Shown: one piece after another, positions 44,276-55,480 of the stretch | Position numbering within the stretch: position 1 is the stretch's first letter | Layout of the letters: each line of letters starts with the position of its first letter | Origin: Cinnamomum chago | Lineage: Eukaryota > Streptophyta > Magnoliopsida > Laurales > Lauraceae | NCBI GenBank assembly: GCA_038049695.1 | Contig: CP142457.1 | Location: 24,256,501-24,320,500, forward strand | Reading direction: 5' to 3' | DNA length: 64,000 nt | The notes under the pieces: model-generated | Seen by the model: the letters and a program-made list of their open reading frames with translations, nothing else | Told to the model about the DNA's origin: nothing | Databases searched by the model: none | Made by a program: the position numbers and the translations under genes

Positions 44276-45270
44276 TCCGCAAATCTTTCACAGTACCTGT
44301 GTAGATCTAGTCACCATGAGCATGTTAGAAGAAACGGATCTGAAATCCGACTCTAGATGGCTAAGATATCGTAGAAATAAGTTTCTGCGCTCCATCAGTC
44401 AATCTCCTTCATTGACCATTGAACAAGCAATCTTCTTCCACAACCGCGTAGATCTGCTCGCAACAAGTCCATAGGTTCTAGCGGATCTCCGATCAGACTC
44501 TGGATCGTCAAGATATTGTGAAAACAAACTTCAAGCGTCGATCGATCAAATCTACCTTTGACCGTACAAGTGCTGACGTGTCGCTGACGTCGGCGCCTTT
44601 CTCTGCGGGCTTTGCTACTAGGCTTTTGTTGCACGGGTCAGGTCAACCTGGACTGGACCCAACACGGATTGGCCTGGCTTATGGGCTTCTGAAACGGGTT
44701 AGGTTCTGGGATCAACCCGGAACTCCTGCAGAGCCCAGGCCCACCTTCTTCTTCTTCTCCATTCTGGAACTAGAACCAGAAACCTCTCCCGGTTTCTTTC
44801 TTCTTCCACGGTATCAACATAACTTCTTCTTCGGTTTTGGCGGTACAACAATAATCGGTGATGGCGGTTCCTCATGCGACGAGAACAGAAAAACTAGCGA
44901 CCAAATTTCTCTACAATCCTTGGTTCTCTGTGATGGCAAACCTCTGCAACAGGTCTTCTCTTGCTATTTTCTCCTTCTCCGGTCAAGGAACGATGGCAGA
45001 AGCGACGGCGACATGCAGCAGCAGCGATTCTCCTTCTCCTGTTCCGATCAAGAAACCCCGATCAGATTTGCTGCTGTAAATGGTTCCAGAACTAGGAACA
45101 ACCCCTTTCTCTTCTCTGCAACTTGTGTGGCCCACCGAGATCAAACGATCTCCCTCCGCACGATTCGGAAAACACTATCTCAATCCTGAGATGTAATCCA
45201 TCGATCATGCAGCCACAACTCCAGTCCTTTAAGATCCGATCCATCAAATCTCCTCCAATCACGTGCTACT
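44276..45270 (-). other. Copia-2 leader (about 1 kb)
   Basis: Untranslated leader between primer-binding site and gag. Near 44300-44520 it contains two diverged ~170-bp copies of a block with 'agatctagtcaccatgag' and 'ctagatggctaagatatcg'. Plus-strand frames here are antisense to the element and carry no protein signature. Confidence 0.6.
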
Positions 45271-45283
45271 CTCTGATACCGTT
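45271..45283 (-). promoter_or_regulatory. Copia-2 primer-binding site
   Basis: Plus-strand CTCTGATACCGTT; the minus strand reads GGTATCAGAG, complementary to initiator tRNA-Met. Confidence 0.85.
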
Positions 45284-45542
45284 TGTTATGATCTAGGGCT
45301 TACGAGAAGAGATCAATCACGCACAAGTGAACACAAAGATTTACGTGGTTCGACTTTTGGCCTACTTCCACGGGAAGATGGGAGAATTCACTATGCAATA
45401 AGAAGAGGTGTTACACCCAAACACTACTTTTTAATCACAGTAGACCTATAATAGGCCTACTTCTAATCAAAGTACAAGTTGGGCAATCCAGGGGCCGGTT
45501 AACCAAGATTGATTAACTTCTATTAAGCCATACAAATTAACA
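45284..45542 (-). repeat. Copia-2 5' LTR
   Basis: 259 bp, similar to 41050-41361 except for a deletion of the 'atatcatagagactcttagcc' region, which could include promoter sequence. Confidence 0.88.
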
Positions 45543-46150
45543 GAGAACATGCATTCATAAAAAAATAGACTTCCTACAACTGATAAGAAGTAAGAGAAAG
45601 GAAAAAGTGGAGAAATACTTACCAATGTAGAAGATAGGGAAGAGTTGGGGAAGGAGAAAACTTGGAGAAGATGAAGATGGAAGAGCTGTAGCTGAATCTC
45701 TCACATGCACTCTCTAAATTAGCATCGAGGGATTGAGAGGAAGAGATGAAGAAGGGGAAAATGGAAAGGGAGGGCTTCAGCTGGAAATAAGAAGAGAGAA
45801 AGTAATTGTTGGAAAGGGTTTGGTTCTTTTAAAAATGGAAATTTTCTACATGTTGCATGCAAGTCCAGGTTCAAGAGGTTAATATCAAACTGGGGCTTTT
45901 GGCTGGAAAAATGGGCCTGGACGGATCTAAATTGCTTGGGGTTAAAATATGAAAATCAAAGTCCATGATATGCACTATGCAATGCACCCAAAAATCACAA
46001 AAATCTAAAGACACATAAAATCCTAAAATGGGTCAACTCTTATTCTATTCTATAATACTAATTTCTTAACTACAAGCCTTGGATTTATTTTATGGTCCAC
46101 AAAATTCCCTCTCAAGAGAGTGGTGCACTTTGGACATCTAAAAGTGGGCA
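45543..46150 (-). repeat. LTR F, right part
   Basis: Continues the sequence interrupted at 41049. It has a minus-strand donor-like GGTAAGTA near 45621 and leader-like sequence. I could not find the right end. 46150-46770 contains nothing I recognise. Confidence 0.35.
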
Positions 46151-46771
46151 ACTCTTGAGGTTTCACTGATGTTGATGCTGGCCTTGATTAAGAGACCAGG
46201 TTTTCTTGCCACCCACCACCCACTATGGGCCTAATTATTTGCATTAAATTACAGACAAATCCAAAATCTATAAAATATTTTATTGCCATATTAGGATTAT
46301 TGTTTGCCCACTTGTGCACTTTCTACATACTCTGCACTTCCTGCCATCCAACAAAACTAGTCAAATTTTTACTTGCCATATTAGAATTATTGTTTGCGTA
46401 CTTCTACACTTTCCATCATCCTACAGAATCAATTGAAGATTTAGTTACCATATTATAATTTCTATTTGCATACTTTTGCATTTTCTATTTTGCAATTAGA
46501 TTACAATCTTCTATTTTTATTATTAGACAACTATAACCCAATACAAGGGGCATTAAGGTTAGTCCCTTAAAATCATAGCCACTCCCATCACTAGCCACAT
46601 ATCTCCCTGTATTCTTTGCAAGCACTTGAGCACTTGACATCTGAAGCCGCTTCCAAGAGCAGGCACATGTGTGTTTACTTCTACCCCATCAACTTAGTAG
46701 TGATTTTTGTAAACAACTGAAAACGAAATAAGAGCCATCTTTGTATTCTCACAAAAGTATAAATACTTAGG

Positions 46772-47560
46772 CTACTTGTCCTTTGAGATAAAAGCTATGA
46801 ACCCCTCAAGACCACTGTGTACTAGCCTCTCTGCCTTAAGAGTTGAAATCAACCGGGTATCTAACCTCTTCTTAGATCCTTCAAAGATAACTCTTGTACT
46901 AGATTCATCTCTCCTGAGGGTCACAGTCTTGTGGAAACAACCCATACATGCCCGATACTTCCCTAGCCAATCCATCCTTAAGATAACATCGAAGTCATGC
47001 ATTTCTAAGACTATCAAATCTACAGGCATCAACAACTCACCTATCTGCACCCTACACTCAGGTAAAACATCTTACATACTACTCTCCTGCCTACCAGGGT
47101 AACAATCGCAAGTACAACCCACAATTGCTCGGGCTACCTCTGATTGTCATGGCAAAGTGCAGGGCAATGAAAGAGTGTGTAGATCCATGATCAAACAAAA
47201 CTCTAGCGTCATTATCACAAACAAACAGCTTACCTTCCACTACTGTGTCTGCTGCTTTAGCTTCTTTGTTTGTCATGGCATACACACATCTCATTGCTTG
47301 TGGGCGCTGTTGTGGCTGTTGCCTTTGTTGTCCTTGCCTCTGTTGACCTTGCCCTTTTTGCCTTGGCCTTTGCTGGCCTTGCACTGGTCTCTGCTGCTGA
47401 TATTGAGGTGGCCTTTGAGCTACAGGTAAAGCCTGTCTGATGGGCTGAGCCTAAATGGGTGAAGGGGCATGTTGCTGCTGTTGTTGACCCCTAGCCACAT
47501 CACCCATATCACACGGACAGTCATTGACCGCATGATCCATAGAGCCACATTTGAAATAAG
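46772..47560 (-). pseudogene. Gypsy protease and second zinc knuckle
   Basis: Minus-strand Ty3/gypsy. The zinc knuckle reads Y-F-K-C-G-S-M-D-H-A-V-N-D-C, where the first cysteine has become tyrosine. A glutamine-rich linker follows, then a retropepsin with V-L-F-D-H-G-S-T-H-S-F-I (D-H-G in place of D-S-G) and I-L-R-M-D-W-L, then S-G-L-E-G-F-I-A. The sequence stops before RT. The solo LTR D sits exactly at the knuckle start; the gag part continues at 49921. The altered active-site loop suggests a dead protease. Confidence 0.85.
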
Positions 47561-49920
47561 TGTAAGTCCATGGGGATCCGAACCCTAGAGGGGGGGTGAA
47601 TAGGGTGAGCTTCAACTATGACCAATTTTAATCAATTTTAACTTCTTTAAAACAAACTAGTCACATGTGATGATTAAACATACAAGATGCGGAAGCTAAC
47701 AAAAGAATCACCACAAAGCAATCACCATTACACAAGTATTTATAGTGGTTCGGCCTCAATGCCTACATCCACTACCGGCTTGTGATCCAACACCCCACCG
47801 GATTTCCACTATTTATGCTTTTCAATAGGCTAAGCAATAACCTTTACAATGTGCTTTCCAAGGCTAAGCAATAACCTTACATTGATGTTTTTCAAGGCTT
47901 AACATCAACCTATTCACTATGCTTTTATAGGCTAAGCAATAACCTCTTCAACCACAAGGTTGGTTATCTCACTAAGATAGTGTCTAACATACACTTGATG
48001 GAGATTCTATTAAGCTCATTACAATGCCTCTTAATTAGGCGGATATGGAAGTGTAATTCTAATACACACTCACACTATGAATGCAAAGATGAAAACATAT
48101 GAAGTGTGTGTGTGTGGTCCTCAATCATTTTGAAAATGAAAGCTCATAAATGTATGCCTAAGGCTTTTGAAAATTTTAGCTCATAAAACATTTATGATTG
48201 AGGATGTAATGCAATCACATGTTAAAAGTAACAACTTGTTAATGATATCAAAGTTACACAAGTTGTATGAAATGGATTAGCTCTAAACATGTGATGCATA
48301 GGGATGTCAATCAAATCATCAATGTAGCTCATACAACATAAAAATAGATTTGATTGAAAAGAGGGGACAAATCATATGTAATTATAAATACAACTTGAAA
48401 ATGATATACCTATCAAAGTAAGTCAAGTTGTGAAACATTAAAACAATAATACACATATGATTTGTAATGATGTTGAATCCAAAACATAAGATACATTTGA
48501 AAGAGATTTTCTTATGATGGAAAACAACAACCAAAGATTCAACAAAGTATATGAATCATGTTACATATTTCATTAACATGATCTACTTAGATTTACCAAA
48601 GATAAAGTACTACTTTGATGAATCAATGGTGATGTATCCAAAACAATAGATCTATTCAAAATATAGAACATGCTAAGGATACAACAAATTATAGATTAAC
48701 ATGTTACAAAGATTTACCAATGATAAAACAAAACATGAAAACATATGATTTGTAAAGAAGTTGAATCCAAAACATAAGTTAGTTTTGAGAGAGATGTTCT
48801 TATGATGGAAAACAACAACCAAAGATTCAACCAAGTATATGGATCATGTTACATATAATTTCAAAGGTTCTTTCATTAACATGATCTACTTAGATTTACC
48901 AAAGTTAAGTACTACTTGGATTGAATCATATGGTGTTGTATCCAAAACAATAAATCAACTCAAAACAAAACACATGTTAAGGACACAACACAAACATAGT
49001 TTAACATGCTAGAAATGATTTACCAAAAATAAAACAAAAGCATGAAAACATATGATTAAGGAAGGAAGAGCCTACTTGGTGGTTTAACTTCATTAATCCA
49101 AGCTTTAGCTTTGCTAATCATCCCCTTCATCCCTTGGTTCTTTTCCCTTTTGATATGCCTCAAATCCTCTCAAGGAGGGGTTGAAAATTCCCAACTTTTG
49201 GAAAGGGAAAGAACTCATTTTTATAGCAAAAAGTGCCCAACGGCTAGTTTACCCGGTCAACCGGCCATAACAGGCAGGTTAACCGGCCAAGCACAACGGT
49301 CATAAAAAGAGCCGTTGTGTTTTGGGTCATCCTGCACTGTGGCCGGTTAACCGGGCTAACATGGCCGGTTAACCGGCTACACTGCGGGTTGACCACCCCG
49401 GTTAACCCCATGGTTAACCCCACAGCACCAAAATTCCCAAAAAATGCATTTTTCACAGTTTTGCTTGGGGGAACTTTTTGGCCACTAAATCAAGCTTGGA
49501 AAACATGTTTTAAAGATTCTAAAGGTTTTTAAAACATGACATAAAAAGCCTAAAAAGTTTCAAAACTTTTAAAACAAAGGCTTGCTTGATTTCTTGAAAA
49601 CTCTTTTCAAATGAAATTGCATACACAAATGATTCTTTTTGTGATGAATGTATGCAAAACTCAAACCTAAATTCACAAGATGATTTTCCAAATATAATGC
49701 ACAATGAATTAAGTTTTCAAAAGAGTTTTGGGTTCTAAAACCAATGCATCCAAGTTTAGAACCAAAACATGCATATAACACAAACTTTTCCAAATCTAAA
49801 AACCAATGCATGTATAAAACTAGATTTCAAGTTTATTTAAAAACCAATGCAAGTGTGTAAATCACATGATGTTAGAATGATAATGCATCCATCAAATTGC
49901 AATCTATAAAAACCCTAACA
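47561..49920 (-). mobile_element. Solo LTR D (2360 bp) with perfect ATAAG duplication
   Basis: TGTAAGTCCATGG...ACCCTAACA on the plus strand, flanked by ATAAG at 47556-47560 and 49921-49925. It is inserted within the gypsy gag zinc-knuckle region. It is homologous to LTR C along its length, with the same tandem repeats (from about 48455, 48742 and 49046), the same leftward TATA region ('ctcatttttatagcaaaaag', 49214-49233) and the same hairpin, but a different palindrome word. Confidence 0.95.
49252..49420. repeat. Palindrome cassette D (GTTAAC core)
   Basis: CCGGTCAACCGG (centre 49258), GGTTAACC (49280), CCGGTTAACCGG (49348), GCCGGTTAACCGGC (49370), GGTTGACC (49390), GGTTAACC (49403) and GGTTAACC (49415). 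The first two pairs are each 22 bp apart and repeat at exactly 90 bp. A hairpin CACAACGG...CCGTTGTG (49292-49319) sits between the pairs, as in cassette C. Confidence 0.95.
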
Positions 49921-50976
49921 ATAAGCACCAAGTATCCTCCTACACTGACTCGATTCGTGGCCTTTGCCATAATGAGTACAAAACACTGGCCTTGGTTGAG
50001 AACTACCCCCTTGCTTGAATTTCTTGCCTTGTGATTGTTATGGTGAGCTCTTGCCAGAGGGAGTGAAATTACGCTTCGGCTCATACGGAAGAATATTCTC
50101 TTGTTGCCGCTCTGCATAATATGCCTTGTCAACTGCATCATTAAGAGTAGTAGGCCTCTGACACATGGTAATATCCCGTTGAATGGAGGGCCTCAATCCC
50201 TCAATAAATAGTTCCACTTTCTTCTCTTCTGTATCAAATTACTCAGGGGCAAAGCGTGAGAGCCGGGTGAACTCATGAATGTTCTCTACCACGGTCATCA
50301 ACTCTTGCTTCAAACTTTGAAATTATGATTTCTTTTGTCGGGTGACATGGGCTGGATTAAATTTCTTCCTGAATTGCTTCTCAAATGTGGACCAAGCATC
50401 AACCTCTGTTATTATCCTGTAAGGCAGACGAACACTCTTCCACCAAGTGTCAGCGGCATCTATAAACATAGAATCTGCCAATGCCACTTTCTGCTTGCTT
50501 GTACGCTGCATAGTCTCAAATACGTTCTTAGTGTGCATTATCCATTCATCTGCAATCAAAGGATCTTCCAACCCAGTGAACTCAATTGCTCCCCGCTTTC
50601 TGAGCTTTCGTAAAGTGAATTAGGACCACTCTCCTTAGGCTGGACCTATCTCTCCATCAAGTTCATGATCTGCTCATTCTGTCTCACTAACTGTGTGGAC
50701 ATAGCCTACAAAATATCTCTCAACCCACCATCACAACCTAGTGAACTCAATTGCTCCCCGCTTTCTGAGCTTCTCGTAAAGTGAATTAGGATCACTCTCC
50801 CTAGGCTGGACCTATCTCTCCATCAAGTTCATGATCTGCTCGTTCTGTCTCGCTAACTGTATGGACATAGCCTGCAAAATATCTCTCAACCCTCCATCAC
50901 AACCTAGAGGCGGTGGAGGTGGGAGTGGCAAATCTTCCACCGGAATATCCTCATGCCCTTCACCATATAAAAACAT
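49921..50976 (-). pseudogene. Gypsy gag with a 55-codon duplication
   Basis: A likely start at the ATG on 50976-50974 reads M-F-L-Y-G-E-G-H-E-D, followed by a proline run and N-E-Q-I-M-N-L-M-E-R, which appears twice because of a tandem duplication. The capsid block at 50323-50571 reads A-D-E-W-I-M-H-T-K-N and A-A-D-T-W-W-K, then W-S-T-F-E-K-Q-F-R-K-K-F-N-P. Near 49960 lies C-T-H-Y-G-K-G-H-E-S-S-Q-C, the first knuckle. Stops after R-xx and frame changes show decay. Confidence 0.85.
50576..50906. repeat. 165-bp tandem duplication in gypsy gag
   Basis: Copies at 50576-50740 and 50741-50906. The unit is 165 bp (55 codons); one extra base in copy 2 near 50775 breaks the frame. Confidence 0.92.
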
Positions 50977-51599
50977 GTAGATCGAAAGGTCTTAAACGCG
51001 CACGTTTTCGAATAGTCAAAGTATTCAAAGTGCGTAACACATCACTAGCATACACAATGGAAAATCATGAGCATGCTAGGCGAATCATGGGCTTCGTACC
51101 AATGAAGGGCTACAAATTAAAGCAAGCCCAAATAAATTAGCTATTACTTAGGATTATGCAAAAAAAAAAACAATAAAATCATAAGACCCCAAAAAGCCCC
51201 AAAAACCAAAAAAAAAAAAAAAAGAAAGAAAGAAAAGAAAATCATAAACAAAAAATGTATAAACAATATAAAAACACAATTGTTTGATCATTATAAAAGG
51301 CATAGGCGAGCCAAAGCGGTGAAAAGTCCCTTTAGTAGAACAATCGCGACTAGAATAGGTCATGAGTCAGATTAATGAGATAGATTGTGAATCTTTTCCC
51401 ATTACTTCAAAACTAGGATTGCCCTAGGAACCACAATAATTAATGATGGATGGTGTCTTTAAATTAGTGGATACCAAAGAGGGTGACTTGGCATACCACA
51501 TTAGAGATTTAAGAACTGCTCGAGGCATTCATATTATTGACAACAACTAAGGCATATGTCAATATCAAAGCTAATACAGTAGTCAAATTCATTAAAAAC
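50977..51599. other. Unassigned interval with A-rich tract
   Basis: It contains poly(A)-rich stretches at 51159-51170 and 51211-51224. No coding signal recognised. Confidence 0.5.
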
Positions 51600-52235
51600 A
51601 ACATAATAACTTGACTTGGCTCTCCATGGTATTCATTACAGACAATGGTCCACAACTTATATCTCAGCAAATGAACGAGTTGTGCACAAAATACAACATA
51701 GAACCACATCATTCCCCATATTACCCCCAAAGGTAGTAACTAGCCAGACCATTTGGTCAAAAGCATTGTGGGTGTGCCAAACTTCCATAAAAAAACTCCT
51801 ACTGGTGAACCCCTTGTTCTTTGACCTACGGAATGGAAGTTGTCCTTCCCTCGAAGTCCTTCACCCGTCACTGCGCATCCAGCTAGATGAAGATATGAAA
51901 GAAGACCAAAGGAGACGATCATTGCTACTTCAGCTAGACCTACTTGACGAGAAAAGAATGAAAGCAGCAGAGCATGCACAAGTATATCGGAAGCGAATCG
52001 CCAAAGCTTACAACAAACATGTGAAAGAAAGAAAATTCAAAGTTGGCGACTTCATGCTGAAGCGCATCATTCCATCCCAGCTTCCGCATCCCAGAGGTAA
52101 GTTACGACTCAATTGGGACAACCCTTATTAATTAAAGAAGTATATTATGGAAATGCATATAGACTAGTAAATGCAGAAGGAGAAGAGCTCCTCGATCCAT
52201 GGAACGCTATCTACCTAAAAAGGCACAAAGTATGA
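51600..52235 (+). pseudogene. Gypsy integrase C-terminal fragment, plus strand
   Basis: It starts in the integrase core (I-T-D-N-G-P-Q, then N-E-L-C-T-K-Y-N-I-E-P-H-H-S-P-Y-Y-P-Q). A frame-shifted F-S-L-T-Y-G-M-E-V-V-L-P follows, then the long frame P-S-L-R-I-Q-L-D-E-D-M through A-K-A-Y-N-K-H-V and F-K-V-G-D-F-M-L-K-R. It ends D-P-W-N-A-I-Y-L-K-R-H-K and a TGA at 52233-52235. The second catalytic aspartate is visible; the glutamate region is scrambled. Opposite strand to the neighbouring gag, so a different element. Confidence 0.88.
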
Positions 52236-52527
52236 CCCTCCCCTACTTCTTGCTGAGTATGATCCTCCTTGCTCCTTGGCGTAGTTGTAGAAATCCTGTA
52301 GGAGGACTGAAGAGATGCACTTTGATCTAACCTGGAACTCAAACACACACCAATACTTAAAAATACACAAAATGGTGAGTCTGCCCCACACAATTTCCGC
52401 ATGGTTAAAGCCATCCAATGTGAAGGTTTGTAGGTAAGTTCGCCCATGTCATGAAAGCTTCTCGGCCGTTTGTTAAAAAAAAAAAGAAAAAAAAGAAAGA
52501 AAAAAGAAAAGGAGAAAAGAGACAAGA

Positions 52528-52722
52528 GAAGCCACGGTGGAGTTGCATGAGGTATGGGTATGCTCCCCATGGCTAATGCTTCAGAAGCCATTACCCTAGG
52601 ATACCCTTTAATTTATAAAAAGAAAGAGGCGAGAAATGAAGCCACGGTGGAGGCGAAGGAGGTATGGGTATGCTCCCCATGGCTAATGCTTCAGAAGCCA
52701 TTACCCTAGGATCCCCTTTCCT
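52528..52722. repeat. Two ~85-bp direct repeats downstream of the gypsy integrase
   Basis: 'gaagccacggtggag' through 'cagaagccattaccctagga' occurs at about 52528-52602 and 52637-52712, separated by A-rich sequence. They probably belong to the 3' untranslated part of the gypsy element. Confidence 0.8.
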
Positions 52723-53399
52723 TTCGACCCCTTTTACCCAAAAAAAAAAACTATTAGAATTAGTCTCGCTGGAATGACATGGATACTGTCACGCCCCCAA
52801 ACCGAAACCTCGGGGGCGCGAATGAGATTTAAGCATAAATGTATTTTACTTCTCCCAAGATCCGCGTGTGTGAAGACAACACATTCCAACACGTTCTGAA
52901 TATTTTTGCGGAAGCTTTTGTGGCGTTACGACCCGGAGTCCATGGCCATCGGATTCCGCATCGCACTCAACCATTAGCTTATAGCTATCATATCAAGAAT
53001 CATATCAGACTGGAGTAAACCATCACAATAAATTACAGAGCCGACAACAACAGGATATTACATTCCCAAATATGTTCAAGTTACAATTATCAACGTACAT
53101 CAATTAAGAATCCCAAGAAAAAGGCTAATAAAAGCCATACAACAATAAGCTATAATCACTACCCCAAATATGACGTAGCTCCGATGTCAAGCTCAATGTC
53201 TACATGACATAGGCGACAAACCAACCTGCAAGGCATGGCTCCACAGCCAATAAAACACTCAACTCGGGGCGAAGAAATCTGAACCTGAGTACCAAAAGTA
53301 GTGGGTCAGACACGACGGTCTGGCAGGTGGATGAAAAGATCACAAATATACTAAAGAATAAAACATATGATAAATCATGCTAATCGATCAAATGCTGCA

Positions 53400-54150
53400 T
53401 ATAATTAAACGGGTGCAAAATCATGGATCTCGGGCAAAACATGTATTCGTTTCAAGCATGGGTAAAACATGAATATCTAATAAAACATGTGTTCATTTAC
53501 ATCATCTATAAACATAGATATTTGACAATCGGGTGTTCGTCTAAAACATGTATAAATATAGTGGTTTGACAAAACAAACGTTCATTTGAGACTTAGGTAA
53601 AAACATAAGTATACGACAAACCAGGTATTCGTAGTAGTCTGGCAAAACCAATGTCCATTTGAAACATATGGGGAAATACGGATGTTTAACAAACCGGGTG
53701 TTCATTTAGAACCGGTGTAACCAAAGAAATCTGACAAAACTAGTGTTCATTTAAACATATTTCAACGCATGGATATTTAACAAACCGGGTATCGTTTAAA
53801 ACAGGTATAAACGTAGGGATCTGGCAAACAAGTGTCATTTGAATCATATTTCAAAGCATGGATATTTAACGAATCGGGTAATCATTGAAAACAGGTATAA
53901 ACATAGGAATCTAGCAAAACGCGTGTCGTTTAAAACATATTTCAAAGCATGGATACTTAACAAATCGGTATCATTTAAAAACAGGTATAAACATAGATAT
54001 CTGATAAACCAAATGTCCTTTAAAGCAAGCTCGGATATTTAACAATTCGGGTATTCCTTTAAAACATGTGTAATCATATAAATCTAGCAAAATCATTGAT
54101 CGTTTGAAACATATGTAAAAGCATGGGTATTCACCCAACCGGCATTCATT
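53400..54150. repeat. ~90-bp diverged tandem array within LTR E
   Basis: About eight units built on 'gcatggatatttaac', 'aaccgggtat', 'aaacaggtataaacatag' and 'atctggcaaaac'. Clear unit starts lie near 53759, 53849 and 53939. LTR B lacks this array. Confidence 0.85.
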
Positions 54151-55443
54151 TAAAACATGTGCGTGTACAAAGAACAGAACACAATATAATAATAACTGAA
54201 TTTACATTGGAGAATATGAACACTTGTTTAAATAACAACTTTCATAAAGGAGACGAATCATTTACCGGAAAACAAGTAAGCAATATAAAACGTGTCGGGT
54301 ATCCAAGGAATCGGGAACTGGCAAGATGGCAATCACAGGAAGCTAAGTCCTCTATCACCGAAGTGACAAGAGTATAACAAGACGTTGGTCTCAGTCACAC
54401 AAGGTGAGGAGACTCAACGTAAATCATATATACAATATAAATATACGGGAACGGGACCACGGTAGCGAACCGGGTATCGGGACGGGACCACGGCAATAAC
54501 CGGGTATCGGGATCCAAACTGCAGCTGGCGGGACGGGAGGGAATCTCCAAGTCAGTGGATCAGAATGACAAGGTTCCCAAGCTTAGTGATGTCGACTCAT
54601 AGGTCAAAACCAATCGAGACATATGCAAGTAAATCAAGTACAGTAATTAAACGGGTAAAACGGGGGTGCTCAAGGGCACACTGTCACTTCATATCGGGCA
54701 ATACATTTCGGGACAAATAACTGTTACTAGTGTAACTTCAATGTTTTCGGGAAAACAAGTCATGTGATGCAAATCTCGGGAAATGAGGTGAAACAATGAA
54801 CTATTACAATTTCGGGTAAAAGTATTAATTTCAAGATCTATTTAAGTGAATAGGGGTCCCGTATGTCGATTATAATAATTTACTTGGTACTCCTCGAGTT
54901 TGAAGACATTCCGGGCTCCTTATGCACTTTTACTATTTCCAAAACTTAAAATGAGCTTATGGGTAGTACTAGATGTTACAATAGCAAAAATCAAGATTAT
55001 AAACGGTCCATCCTAGGCATGACATTAATCCGGAAACATCGAGCAACCTATTCAGTCACCGAAAGGAATAGAATTCGCGATAACCAAGGGAAAGACTTGT
55101 GTTTAGATGTAAAGAAGATATCGCGTCGTTCCATCCCGTTCAAGATTGAAATGGATTGAACTTCGATGCCACCGAACCAACCGTGAGGCGTGTCGGCTCA
55201 AGACATTCTCACGCACGGTCCAAACAGTCCAAAAAGGGTAGCCAGGGTCCCACCTAAAACCAAGAATTAGTGTCTAAATCAACACCATTCTTTTCTTTTA
55301 GTTCCCTAGTCTTGAAGACCTTAGATTAGGGCATAATTGGTCTTAACACTAAGGTATATACCCCTAGGACTCATAGAAAGCCCAAAGGTTTCAAAAAAAA
55401 AACAATATCAAATTTCACCTGAAAAGCCTCCCAGTTAAAGACA

Positions 55444-55480
55444 GTCCGATCGATCGGACCTGGGCGTGCAGGTCCGGGAA
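55444..55480. repeat. Palindrome cassette E (GATCGATC core), reduced
   Basis: GTCCGATCGATCGGAC (55444-55459) is a perfect 16-bp palindrome. A half-site GGTCCGG follows about 23 bp later (55471-55477). The cassette occupies the same place relative to the LTR start as cassette B (about 1.38 kb in both), but only one full palindrome remains. Confidence 0.85.

Larger units (their letters stand above)
41050..45542 (-). mobile_element. Copia-2, internally deleted LTR retrotransposon
   Basis: Minus-strand Ty1/copia. LTRs lie at 41050-41361 (3') and 45284-45542 (5'), with GAGAA duplications. The primer-binding site (minus AACGGTATCAGAG) is at 45271-45283, and a purine-rich GGTGGAGATT abuts the 3' LTR. 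Gag, protease and the start of integrase are present (42628-44275). Most of integrase, RT and all of RNase H are missing; only a short pre-RT and RT piece remains (41442-42179). The 5' LTR lacks about 55 bp found in the 3' LTR. Confidence 0.93.

Noticed and set aside
44518..45189. 223-codon plus-strand frame
   Set aside because: It runs antisense through the Copia-2 leader and has no protein signature.
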